DNA from: Bacillus sp. SD075
Lineage (GTDB): Bacteria; Bacillota; Bacilli; Bacillales; DSM-1321
Direction of reading: 5' to 3'
NCBI RefSeq assembly: GCF_017355165.1
Contig: NZ_JADILK010000002.1
Location: 124,001-188,000 of the forward strand
DNA: 64,000 nucleotides
The position numbers and the translations under genes are program-made. This document shows positions 1 to 8,676 of the stretch, in pieces (within the stretch, counting starts at the first letter, position 1; every line of letters starts with the position of its first letter). The notes beneath the pieces were generated by a model, which was not told the origin of the DNA, did not search any database, and saw only the letters and a list, made by a program, of their open reading frames with translations.

Positions 1-668
1 ACGACGGATTTGGTATGACAAGCAAGCAGGTCCGTGATGAATTAATGACTATTTTTCTGGCCGGTCATGAAACGACAGCAAACGCTCTATCCTGGGCACT
101 GTATGCCATTTCGAAGCATCCAGAAATTCAAGCCAAGCTTTTCAGTGAAGTGAATAGCATAATCGGTCACCGGAGACCCCAGCCTGATGATTTCATGAAA
201 TTACCATACACCCAAAATATCATTCATGAAACACTTCGCGCGTATCCCCCACTGTATATCTTATCCCGCGATGTGACGGAGGATGTCGTAATAGGAGGAT
301 ATCGTTTTAAAAAAGGCGATATGATTCTAATAAGTTCTTATGTGATGCAGCATAATCCAGAGTATTTTGATCAACCGGAATCATTCATTCCTGAGCGATT
401 TGAAAATAACTTTATGAAAAGCTTGCCTGCGTTCGCATACTTTCCATTTGGCGGAGGGCCGCGGGTTTGTATTGGCAACCATTTTGCCATGATGGAAGCG
501 GTGTTTGTCCTGGCTTGCATTGTCCAAAATTATAGGATAAAGCTTGCTCCTGACCATCATGAAGTAACCCCTCTTCCATCCCTTACACTCAGACCCAAGA
601 ATGGACTCCGCATAATGATTGAAGATAGAGGTGCAGAAGCCTTCGAACCTGGAGCATCCAATTTTTGA
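1..668 (+). CDS. Cytochrome P450, C-terminal part (5' end off window)
   Basis: The frame is open from the window edge, so only about the last 220 residues are present. They carry the P450 hallmarks in order: the I-helix oxygen-binding motif AGHETTAN, the K-helix ExxR as ETLR, the meander PERF, and the heme-binding loop FPFGGGPRVCIG with the thiolate Cys. The protein is a heme monooxygenase that needs a separate electron donor, since no fused reductase follows the heme domain. Substrate cannot be read from this fragment. The gene stops at a TGA; a small gene with its own ribosome binding site follows about 100 bases later. I see no damage in the part visible. Confidence 0.95.
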   Translation, partial: DGFGMTSKQVRDELMTIFLAGHETTANALSWALYAISKHPEIQAKLFSEVNSIIGHRRPQPDDFMKLPYTQNIIHETLRAYPPLYILSRDVTEDVVIGGYRFKKGDMILISSYVMQHNPEYFDQPESFIPERFENNFMKSLPAFAYFPFGGGPRVCIGNHFAMMEAVFVLACIVQNYRIKLAPDHHEVTPLPSLTLRPKNGLRIMIEDRGAEAFEPGASNF

Positions 669-767
669 ATGAATAAGAATGATCACATATAAATATAACA
701 TTCATATTGTTTCGATATTAATCCTATAACAGACTGGCTATTCCTTTAGAAAGGAGGGATGAAGAAA

Positions 768-941
768 ATGTACATGCTCCATTCACCACGAAAGGGGATC
801 ATCCACACTGAATTGCACTATTTAGGGATGGCCTCGCAAGTATATACCGGTTATTTGGAATTTCTAAGCGAAATTGAACCGTTACAAGAAACCGAAAACC
901 TACAGCCGTCCCCTCTCCCCTTTATATATGAGAACGGATAG
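768..941 (+). CDS. Small hypothetical protein (57 aa)
   Basis: I do not recognise this protein. The ATG at 759 directly abuts AAAGGAGGG, while the in-frame ATG at 768 has correct spacing, so 768 is the likelier start. The product is short, has no membrane segment or cysteine, and ends in a proline-rich tail (PSPLPF). It lies in the P450 direction just upstream of an insertion-sequence remnant, so it could be a real small gene or the 5' part of a gene cut by the insertion. Confidence 0.45.
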   Translation: MYMLHSPRKGIIHTELHYLGMASQVYTGYLEFLSEIEPLQETENLQPSPLPFIYENG

Positions 942-986
942 TTCCCACTTCAAACCGTATATCGGCCATTAAAGGTCGGTTTCAGA

Positions 987-1031
987 ATGTAGACAAACCC
1001 GATGAAAATCGAGTATGTCTACATTTTTTTA
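987..1031 (+). terminator. Hairpin with T-run, copy 1 of an IS-linked repeat
   Basis: ATGTAGACA pairs with TGTCTACAT around an inner CGAT/ATCG stem, followed by seven T. Nearly the same hairpin occurs at 61,741-61,785 in the same position relative to an IS1182-type transposase start, and a shorter relative lies near 36,424. It is probably the leading-end hairpin of the element, which would stop transcription from reading into the transposase. Confidence 0.7.
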
Positions 1032-1260
1032 TGGCCTGTACAATTTGGACGTTGATTGGAACGGAAGGCACCCGCTCCAATCAATTTTGTTTTAACTTTA
1101 AGATATAGCCCTTTTGCCTAGAGTCTTTTTTGTTTTAATATAAACGCATTAAAACTTAAGGGAGTGAGGATACTTTCTAAACATGATTCTACTCAGCGAG
1201 ATCAACTGATGCCATCGAACCATTTGGTTCGTAAAATGGAGGCTACCATGCATGTAAAGA
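1032..1260 (+). mobile_element. IS1182-family element remnant (left end and transposase start)
   Basis: The stretch from TGTACAATTTGGAC through the transposase start matches the better copy at 61,790-62,045 almost base for base in several blocks, for example TTGCCTAGAGTC, TTCTAAACATGATTCTA and AACCATTTGGTTCGTAAAA. Relative to that copy, 24 bases of the transposase are missing at about 1,207, between two copies of GATCAACT. Similarity ends near 1,250, so only the first few dozen codons remain. The element is dead. Confidence 0.75.
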
Positions 1261-1662
1261 AGATGGCCAATTGGACATGGCAAGGGCCAAGACTGACCTA
1301 ACATAGTGGGCTCGTAAAGCCCTAATCTCTTAAATTCAGGCGAACATTCAAAGTGGATTTCAAAAGATGCAGAATTACTTTGAGGCATTTTGATAAATTA
1401 AATTCAATTCCATCCATCCGTATAAATCAACTATCAGTTTGCTTTCCAGTTCATAAAATTTAATTACTATTACATAATAAGTAAAATTGAACCTTTACGG
1501 TTAAAGGAATAATTTCCAGTCCACCTGCCTAATTGAAATTTTTCCGAATCATGATATATTAACATGTCCGCTTTAGTACACGAAAGCGTTCAACAACAGA
1601 AGAAATCTTAGTTTTAGTGACAGACTATTTTATTAAAATAATGAAAGAAAGGCATGAATATA
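1261..1662. other. Gene-free stretch after the IS remnant
   Basis: I see no convincing gene between the end of the IS remnant and the permease pseudogene. The sequence is AT-rich. The only notable site is AAAGAAAGG at 1,644-1,652, which serves the ATG at 1,663. Confidence 0.5.
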
Positions 1663-3004
1663 ATGGAAAAGACTCATCAAGATTTAAAAAAAGGCTTATT
1701 GCCGAGGCATGTCCAGTTCATTGCTTTAGCCGGAATGATAGGAACAGGGATTTTTAAGGGGAGCTCGGATACATTAAATATGGCAGGTCCAAGTGTTGTG
1801 ATAGCCTATTTAATAGGGGGCTATTGTTATTTATAGTAATGGCGGCATTAGGAGAGATGGCAACCGCTTTTCCTAATTTGAACGTACAACATCTCATTAA
1901 AAAAGCTTTTGGGTTTCAACTATCCTTCATTGTCGGATGGCTCTATTGGTTTAACTGGATTATAGTGATCATTGTGGAAATAGTCGCAGCCGGTAGCTTT
2001 TTACAATATTGGTTTCCTTCAGTACCATTATGGGTGTTAAGTATCCTTTGCGCCTCAGTCATTATAGGAATAAATTTGTTTCAAGTAAAATACTATGGAG
2101 AACTCGAGTTCTGGTTCGCAGGAATTAAAATTATAACCTTAATTGCCTTTATTATTTTAGGAGCTTTGATCATGCTAGGACTTCTTCCTAGTTCGGCTTC
2201 ATTTTCTAATTACACGGCACATGGGGGCTTTTTCCCCCAAGGAATTGACGGAATGCTAAGTGCACTTTTAGTGGTAATGTTTTCATATGGAGGAGCAGAA
2301 TTAATTGGTGTAGTGGTCACGGAAACAAAAGATAGTCAGAGAGTCATACCAAAAATCATTAAAGGAACAGTATGGCGGGTGATACTTTTCTATGTCTTGC
2401 CGATACTTATTATTTGTGGAGTAATACCTTGGAACCAAGTAAGCACTGAAGTAAGTCCTTTCGTTCAGGTTTTCAGCTTATCAGGACTTCCCGAAGCCGC
2501 TGATATTATGAATTTCGTTCTTTTAACTGCTGTCTTATCAGCTGCAAATTCAGGTATATACGCTACATCAAGAATATTGTTTACTCTTTCTCAGAACGGA
2601 GAAGCCCCAAAGGTATTTATGAAAACAATCAAAAAGGGTATCCCGCTTAATGGTATATTTTTAACTACATTATGTATATTGGCTGGTGTGTTTTTATCCT
2701 ATTTGACTCCAGACCTGATTTTAAGCCACCTATAGCCATTCCTGGATTCACAGTATTATTATTATGGATCAGTATTTGTTCCGCGCAATTGAAGCTGCAT
2801 GGCCAATACACTGGTAAACCAGGTTTCCGGGTAAAATGGTACCCGTATACAACTATATTAGCCATCACGGCTTTAAGCATTATCTTTTTGGCATTTATCT
2901 TTAATACGCAAAATATCATTGGGACCACAGTATGTCTTGTAACTGTAGCAGCATTTATCCTGCTCTCTTTTATAGTCAAACAAAAAAAATCAGCTAAGAA
3001 ATAG
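1663..3004 (+). pseudogene. Amino acid permease (APC family), two frameshifts
   Basis: Three overlapping frames together give one complete amino acid/polyamine/organocation permease of about 445 residues. It starts with KGLLPRHVQFIALAGMIGTG and has the usual hydrophobic segments, including GEMATAFP and TSRILFTLSQNGEAPK. Frame 1 runs to about 1,830, where GGGGG CTATTG would need one more G to read IGGLLLFIVMAALGEMA. The second break is near 2,732, where one more A would join SHL to IAIPGFTVLLLW. Both look like single-base losses, the first in a homopolymer, so sequencing error is possible. The ATG at 1,663 is preferred over 1,654 because of ribosome-site spacing. As read, no full-length permease is made. 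Confidence 0.85.
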
Positions 3005-3068
3005 ACATAACTCTCTTGATTTATAATCCCTTATTTAGTTTTAACATGAAGTACCTTATAAGAAATGG

Positions 3069-3100
3069 ATCCCTGAAATTTGTGATTTCAGGGATTTCCC
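3069..3100 (+). terminator. Likely terminator after the permease pseudogene
   Basis: ATCCCTGAAAT and ATTTCAGGGAT form a perfect 11-bp stem around a 5-base loop. The following T-run is short (TT then C-rich), so termination may be modest. The rest of 3,005-3,350 shows no supported gene. Confidence 0.6.
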
Positions 3101-3349
3101 CTCCACTTTTAAAGGCTTTCTGTACAATTGAGAAAGTTCTTTTGCGAGAATCCGGACTGTATTATTCGAGTATTTTCATTTACCGGCATACGGAATTTAG
3201 CCAGTAATGGGGGACAAGAGGAAAAACACCCCATGTATCGTATAAGTTATGAACATTAAATTTTCTTATAGGAAATTGTGTCGATTATACAGCCAAGGTG
3301 AGAATTGGATGGGGAAGGAAGTTTTGAATACCGTACTTTAACCATATTC

Positions 3350-3382
3350 TTGTTTATATTTTCAACATACATATGTTAAAAT
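3350..3382 (+). promoter_or_regulatory. Promoter with overlapping palindrome (candidate autoregulatory operator)
   Basis: TTGTTT at 3,350 and TATGTT at 3,372 are 16 bases apart and could be -35 and -10 boxes. The -10 lies within the perfect inverted repeat AACATA-CA-TATGTT (3,364-3,377). A palindrome over the -10, just before a GntR-family gene, suggests binding by that regulator. This is inference from position. Confidence 0.4.
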
Positions 3383-3423
3383 AACCAATGAACCAATCAT
3401 CCTACAAATTCGAGGTGTTTATA

Positions 3424-4101
3424 TTGACCATATCTAAAACAAATCGTTTATCACTTGTAGAACAAGTTGTTTTCCAAATTGAATCGTTAATCGAATCTGG
3501 CGAATGGAAGATTGGAAATCAGATTCCTCCTGAAATGGATTTGATAAAACAGTTCGATGTGAGTAGAAATACATTAAGGGAAGCTGTACGATCACTTGTT
3601 TATGCAGGTCTTTTAGTAACAAAACAAGGAAAGGGAACGTTCGTCAAGTCATCTAGTGCCCTAGGGGTTGCATTTCAAAGAAGGATCCAGCAGTCAGGTA
3701 TATTAGAGACGTTAGAGGTTCGTCATGCACTTGAAAGAGAAGGAGCACAATTAGCTGCATTAAGACGTGGCCAAGAAGATATAGAACAGATGAGAATTCA
3801 TATAGAAGCATGTCGTAAGGCTGCTGAAGCAAAGGATAGTAAGGCTTACGAAGAAGCTGATATTCAGTTACATAAATCAATTATGGGTTCATCACATAAT
3901 GATTTATTGATTGATTTGTACGAACATATGGAAGATTCTTTGCATGCTTCCATCCATCAGATAGCTGAGATGAGTTCAGATGCGAACTTTCATTTGAACA
4001 TTCATTGTAACCTTGTAGATGCCATCATCGAACAAGATGTAAATCGGGCAATTGATACAGTGAATGAATATATTGCACAATTCAAAAAATCTTTAGTCTA
4101 A
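3424..4101 (+). CDS. GntR-family regulator, FadR (FCD) subfamily
   Basis: This is a DNA-binding repressor or activator of about 225 residues. The N-terminal winged helix shows the GntR signature (IPPEMDLIKQFDVSRNTLREA), followed by KQGKGTFV. The C-terminal helical FCD domain carries the usual metal or ligand site, with Asp and His in EADIQLHKS, HNDL and NIHCN. The TTG at 3,424 has GAGGTG six bases upstream; the in-frame ATG at 3,388 has no ribosome site, so TTG is chosen. The exporter gene follows 16 bases after the stop with its own GGAGGA, so the two form an operon. The ligand cannot be read from sequence. Confidence 0.88.
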   Translation: MTISKTNRLSLVEQVVFQIESLIESGEWKIGNQIPPEMDLIKQFDVSRNTLREAVRSLVYAGLLVTKQGKGTFVKSSSALGVAFQRRIQQSGILETLEVRHALEREGAQLAALRRGQEDIEQMRIHIEACRKAAEAKDSKAYEEADIQLHKSIMGSSHNDLLIDLYEHMEDSLHASIHQIAEMSSDANFHLNIHCNLVDAIIEQDVNRAIDTVNEYIAQFKKSLV

Positions 4102-4117
4102 GTACGGAGGACAAATC

Positions 4118-5344
4118 ATGGGCATTCATCAAGCGGCAAATCAACTAGAACAAACAAAAATGGATATTAAACCCAGAGTTGGATTACTCATCATCGGGAT
4201 TATTCTTCTTGGAGCAAATCTGAGGGCTCCCTTAACATCGGTTGGCCCCCTTGTCACTTCGATCCGTGATAACTTGGGGATATCCAATACATTATCAGGT
4301 TCATTAACGACATTGCCTTTGCTTGCTTTTGCACTCTTATCTCCATTTGCACCTAAGTTAGCTCGACGTTTTGGAATGGAGCTTACCCTATTCATTTCCT
4401 TAATCTTATTAACGGTCGGGATTGGGATACGATCAATTGGCGGAGTGACGACATTGTTTTTAGGAACCATTTTAATTGGGCTAGCCATCGCTATTGGCAA
4501 TGTATTGTTACCCAGTCTCATTAAGCATAACTTTGCACGGAATATCGGTTTGATGACAGGGATTTATGCAGTTTCCATGAATTTATGTGGTGCAATAGGA
4601 TCCGGTATCAGTATTCCCATTTCCTCTTTATCAGGGTTAGGATGGGCTGGCGCCCTTGGATGCTGGGGGATCTTATCACTTATTACCGTTTTCTTCTGGA
4701 TGCCACAATTAAAAAAGCCATTCAAGTCCAATAAGAATGAACAAACCGCTCAAAAGGTAAAAAACATTAACTTATGGCGTTCGGGTCTAGCATGGCAGAT
4801 CACTTTATTCATGGGACTGCAATCGTTTATCTTTTATACAGTAATTACCTGGATGCCAGAAATTCTCGAGCAAAAAGGACTAACTGCTGATGAAGCTGGC
4901 TGGATGCTATCCATCATGCAGCTTGCCGTCATTCCTATAACATTCATTGTGCCAATTTTAGCTGGACGCATACAAAGTCAGCGTTTGTTAGTAGTCCCTC
5001 CTGTTATTTTTCTTATTGTAGGGATATTCGGTATTTTGTACGGAAGCACACTGCTTATCCCGGCATGCATGATTTTGATTGGGATTGGAGTCGGAACTAT
5101 ATTTAGTTTATCCATGATGTTCTTTAGTCTTCGTACACAAAGTACCCATGAGGCGACGGAACTATCCGGAATGGCTCAATCATTTGGTTATCTTTTAGCT
5201 GCTGTTGGACCAGTATTATTTGGAGGGCTACATGACATTACACATAGTTGGACGATTCCCTTATTCATGTTAATCCTAATATCCGCTCTAATTTTCATTG
5301 TTGGAATGCGTGCAGGAAAAAATGAATATGTAACAACTCATTAA
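4118..5344 (+). CDS. MFS transporter, CynX/NimT type (YycB-like)
   Basis: This 408-residue membrane protein has about 12 hydrophobic segments. Its first transmembrane segment, with GANLRAPLTSVGPLV, is typical of the CynX/NimT branch of the major facilitator superfamily, whose members move cyanate, nitroimidazoles or small organic anions. The loop KLARRFG fits the MFS motif between TM2 and TM3. The start has GGAGGA at good spacing. It is co-transcribed with the FadR-type regulator just upstream, which probably senses the transported compound or a product of it. The substrate is not predictable. Confidence 0.88.
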   Translation: MGIHQAANQLEQTKMDIKPRVGLLIIGIILLGANLRAPLTSVGPLVTSIRDNLGISNTLSGSLTTLPLLAFALLSPFAPKLARRFGMELTLFISLILLTVGIGIRSIGGVTTLFLGTILIGLAIAIGNVLLPSLIKHNFARNIGLMTGIYAVSMNLCGAIGSGISIPISSLSGLGWAGALGCWGILSLITVFFWMPQLKKPFKSNKNEQTAQKVKNINLWRSGLAWQITLFMGLQSFIFYTVITWMPEILEQKGLTADEAGWMLSIMQLAVIPITFIVPILAGRIQSQRLLVVPPVIFLIVGIFGILYGSTLLIPACMILIGIGVGTIFSLSMMFFSLRTQSTHEATELSGMAQSFGYLLAAVGPVLFGGLHDITHSWTIPLFMLILISALIFIVGMRAGKNEYVTTH

Positions 5345-5423
5345 TCACTTTATTAAATAGTTTTTCTGATATGTGCATAAATATCGTGCTTTTTTATGGT
5401 TTTAAGCACGAGCTTTCTGTTAG

Positions 5424-5472
5424 AACAGCCTTATCTCTATTTTATATAGGGGTAAGGCTGTTTTATTTTTTA
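5424..5472 (+). terminator. Rho-independent terminator
   Basis: AACAGCCTTA and TAAGGCTGTT form a stem followed by TTATTTTTT. It closes the regulator-exporter operon. It may also slow transcription arriving from the convergent operon on the minus strand. Confidence 0.8.
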
Positions 5473-5559
5473 ATAACGGATTGACTGCTTTTTTACTTCT
5501 TCTTGTTCTTTACATACATTATTCGGTGATTTCTATATTAATCGATTTTGAAATTATTA

Positions 5560-6969
5560 TTAAGCAGATATATTATTATCATTAGAATCAAATGCGGAAG
5601 GTGCTGCAGAAACTCCTCTTTTTCTTTCAATCCAGTTGACTATTAAAAATGTAAGAAGACTTACTGAACTTCCAGCGACAACTGCCATAATACCAAATGG
5701 TTCTTTTGCCAGTTGCCATGCAACCCCAACGATTGTTCCTGTTATTATGGAGTAAAAACCAGCATTAGGAGTTACCTTTTCCCACATCAATCCAAGGAGA
5801 TATGCGGCGAATGGTCCTGTGGAGCGAATTGTAAAAGCAAACACGAGTAAAGGAATAATTTGTTGACTGAATAATGATATTCCTATAGCTAGGAGGCCTG
5901 ATAAAACTACTAGATTTTTACTTAACTTCAACTCATTTTGCACTGATTTTTTAAAGATTGGTCCATGGATATCTTTTACATATACACTAGCTACAGCAAG
6001 CAAATTACCTGAGGCACTAGACAATGTAGCGGAAATTACTCCTGAGAGGAGCAGTCCTGCAATTAGAGGCGGCAATAGTTCAACAGAAACTGTAGCTAAT
6101 GCATTGTTTGCATCAATATTAGGGAAAGCTGATAATGCGATTAATCCTAGTAAGGCTGGGATAAAGGCATATACAGACATGAGGATTCCACATAAGAGAG
6201 AACCTATAACGGCTGTTTTTTCATTTCGTGCAGAGTAGTATCTTTGGACAGCTTCTTGACCTGTAGAGAAGGTCATGAAATACAACACAATCAGTCCTAA
6301 TATGGTTTTCCAACCGATTTTGGTAAACCCTAACTGTTCGGGCGGAATATTAGAAATCACAGTATCAAAGCCCCCTGCATTCGATAATGCAAATGGAACA
6401 GCGATCGCAAATCCAAAAACAATGATGAAAAATTGAACAAAGTCTGTAAGAGTAACACTCCACATCCCACCAAGATACGTATAAAAAACTACACCAATTC
6501 CCGATATTAATATTGCCCAAGTTAAGTTAAACCCTGTTAAAACATGGACAATTGTTGCCGTTGCAGTAATTTGAACCGCCGCTAAGGCTACCGAGGCAAT
6601 CACAGATAATATACTGGAAAACGCATAACTACTTTTCCCATACCTTCTTCCAATGATTTCTGGTACAGTTGTTGCCATAGTTTTGCGCATGAGAGGTGCA
6701 ATAAATGATACTAGTAAAATTCCAATTCCTGCTGAAACAACATACCAACCAGCTGAAAGTCCCCATTCACCATAAGCTTTAGAAGCTACACCGATTGAAC
6801 TTCCTCCCCCAATCTCAGTGGCTGCAAGCGTGCCGGCAAGCATAATCGGACCTAACCTTCTACCTGCAAGATGGTAATCGTCGCTATCTTTAATTTTTGT
6901 TTTCGCATATAACCCAATACCAATCATGGCTGCCATGTATACGATAATAATTGTCCAAATAATTCCCAT
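5560..6969 (-). CDS. Sodium:solute symporter (SSS family)
   Basis: This 469-residue, very hydrophobic protein of the SSS (TC 2.A.21) family is probably a Na+-driven importer. It opens with a transmembrane segment, then the family loop around SDDYHLAGRRLGP and GGGSSIG. The ATG at 6,969 is preferred to 6,984 because GGGGGGA lies seven bases upstream of it. It is the last gene of the catabolic operon, 57 bases after the deacylase gene. It probably imports the N-acylated or D-amino acid, or the diaminopropionate-containing compound, that the enzymes upstream break down. Confidence 0.88.
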   Translation of the reverse strand: MGIIWTIIIVYMAAMIGIGLYAKTKIKDSDDYHLAGRRLGPIMLAGTLAATEIGGGSSIGVASKAYGEWGLSAGWYVVSAGIGILLVSFIAPLMRKTMATTVPEIIGRRYGKSSYAFSSILSVIASVALAAVQITATATIVHVLTGFNLTWAILISGIGVVFYTYLGGMWSVTLTDFVQFFIIVFGFAIAVPFALSNAGGFDTVISNIPPEQLGFTKIGWKTILGLIVLYFMTFSTGQEAVQRYYSARNEKTAVIGSLLCGILMSVYAFIPALLGLIALSAFPNIDANNALATVSVELLPPLIAGLLLSGVISATLSSASGNLLAVASVYVKDIHGPIFKKSVQNELKLSKNLVVLSGLLAIGISLFSQQIIPLLVFAFTIRSTGPFAAYLLGLMWEKVTPNAGFYSIITGTIVGVAWQLAKEPFGIMAVVAGSSVSLLTFLIVNWIERKRGVSAAPSAFDSNDNNISA

Positions 6970-7026
6970 CAAATATCCCCCCATCTCATATACAGATTAA
7001 GCAACTTTTTAGCCATGCTCAATGAG

Positions 7027-8676
7027 TCATTTAATAAATAAGCTTTTATCTTGATTCCCCTCAATTATTTCTATTTCAATATTCCGATAACTTCTTCTGA
7101 AAACTTTTCCGGCCGGCTTCTGATAGGCACGCTGACCCTGGATAATAATTTGGCCATTAACGATAACTGTATCAATACCTATGTTGTATTGCCTAGAATT
7201 TTCGTAGGTCGCCTGATCGACTATTTGATTTGGATCAAATATGACAATATCCGCTGCCATCCCTTCTCTGATAATTCCTCTGTCCTGCAGACCGATGATT
7301 CTCGCTGGTTGCGAGGTCATTCTTCGAATCATATTCTCTAAAGATAAAATTTTCTCATCTCTTACATATTTCCCAAGGATTCTAGGAAAAGAACCATATG
7401 CTCTTGGGTGTGGCTCTCCCCCGAGTAAACCGTCGCTTCCAATAGTACCGGCCGGATGTGCTAGAACCATTTTCACTGAATCTTCATTCATTACAAAATC
7501 TATCATCCCAACCGCGTTTCTTTCATATAAGATTAAATCTAAAGCAACACCCGCATAGTCTTTACGGCCTTCTATATCTGCGATCTCTACAATTGTCTTT
7601 CCAACATAGTTTTGCTTCTCATTTGATACAACGGAGGTAATGACAATCCCGTCCCATCCTGCCCACTTTGACATACTATCCCAACCCTTGAATGCCGTAG
7701 CCATTTCCTGAATCATAACTTTGCGCATACCCGGATCTTTAAGTCTTTTTAGCATCTCCTCAGTTCCCCCATTATGAGCCCAAGGAGGTAGGATCGCGCT
7801 TAACATTGTACTTCCAGCAGTATATGGATACTGATCAAACGTTACTTCCAGGCCATCTTCGCGAGCATTGTCAATTTTCTTTAACACTTGTGGTGTCTTA
7901 TCCCAATTATCCTTCCCACAATTCTTTAAATGTGAAAAATGCAGATGTGCTCCACATCTCTTCATCATATCAATTAATTCTTGCATAGATTCTAAGATTT
8001 CATCGCCTTCACTGCGTTGATGGATTACTAAGGGAACTCCATATTCTGCGATCACTTCACATAAGGCCTCTAGTTCTTTCATTTCTGCAAAACAGCAAGG
8101 TGGATATATCAATCCAGTTGATAAACCAACAGCTCCTTCATCTAATGAACGACGGAGTACTACCTGCATCTTTCTTATTTCTTCATCTGTTGCTGGTCGG
8201 TTATCAAGGCCCATAACTTCCATTCGAATATTGCCATGTGGAGCAAGAACAGCTAAATTATAACTGGGTTTATTAGCTTCAATTTTCTTTAGATACTCTT
8301 CGATTGTTGTCCAATCCCAATCAATCGGAGGTGTACCATCTAATCCTGCTAAATTTTTTCTCCATGGTGACACATACTTTTTGGGTAAAGGAGCTGCCGC
8401 AATTCCATCCTGTCCAAGGAGATCTGTCGTAATCCCCTGTCGAACTTTTGCTTCAATCAAAGGTTCGTCAAGAATAACTAAATCGGAATGAGTATGCATA
8501 TCTATAAATCCAGGACTTACAACTTGATGTTTTGCATCAATATCTTCTTTCGATCGGCAATTCATCAATTTCCCTATCTTTATAATTTCCCCTTTGTTTA
8601 TAGCTATATCTCCGTAATACCATGGTGACCCTGTACCATCAATGATTTTCCCATTTCGAATAATAAGATCATACAT
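7027..8676 (-). CDS. N-acyl-D-amino-acid deacylase family amidohydrolase
   Basis: This metal-dependent amidohydrolase of 549 residues is the usual length for D-aminoacylases. The start MYDLIIRNGKIIDGTG is the family opening. Metal ligands are in FIDMHTHSD near residue 62, with further His in VIHQRSE and HFSHLKN. The family removes acyl groups from N-acyl-D-amino acids; some members act on D-glutamate or D-aspartate derivatives. The start overlaps the end of the YgeY-like hydrolase gene by eight bases, which indicates translational coupling. Fit with the operon: it would free a D-amino acid for the steps encoded upstream. The exact substrate is unknown. Confidence 0.9.
   Translation of the reverse strand: MYDLIIRNGKIIDGTGSPWYYGDIAINKGEIIKIGKLMNCRSKEDIDAKHQVVSPGFIDMHTHSDLVILDEPLIEAKVRQGITTDLLGQDGIAAAPLPKKYVSPWRKNLAGLDGTPPIDWDWTTIEEYLKKIEANKPSYNLAVLAPHGNIRMEVMGLDNRPATDEEIRKMQVVLRRSLDEGAVGLSTGLIYPPCCFAEMKELEALCEVIAEYGVPLVIHQRSEGDEILESMQELIDMMKRCGAHLHFSHLKNCGKDNWDKTPQVLKKIDNAREDGLEVTFDQYPYTAGSTMLSAILPPWAHNGGTEEMLKRLKDPGMRKVMIQEMATAFKGWDSMSKWAGWDGIVITSVVSNEKQNYVGKTIVEIADIEGRKDYAGVALDLILYERNAVGMIDFVMNEDSVKMVLAHPAGTIGSDGLLGGEPHPRAYGSFPRILGKYVRDEKILSLENMIRRMTSQPARIIGLQDRGIIREGMAADIVIFDPNQIVDQATYENSRQYNIGIDTVIVNGQIIIQGQRAYQKPAGKVFRRSYRNIEIEIIEGNQDKSLFIK

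Noticed and set aside
7051-7558. Antisense open frames inside the deacylase gene
   Set aside because: They follow the codon pattern of the real gene on the other strand and have no start signals.
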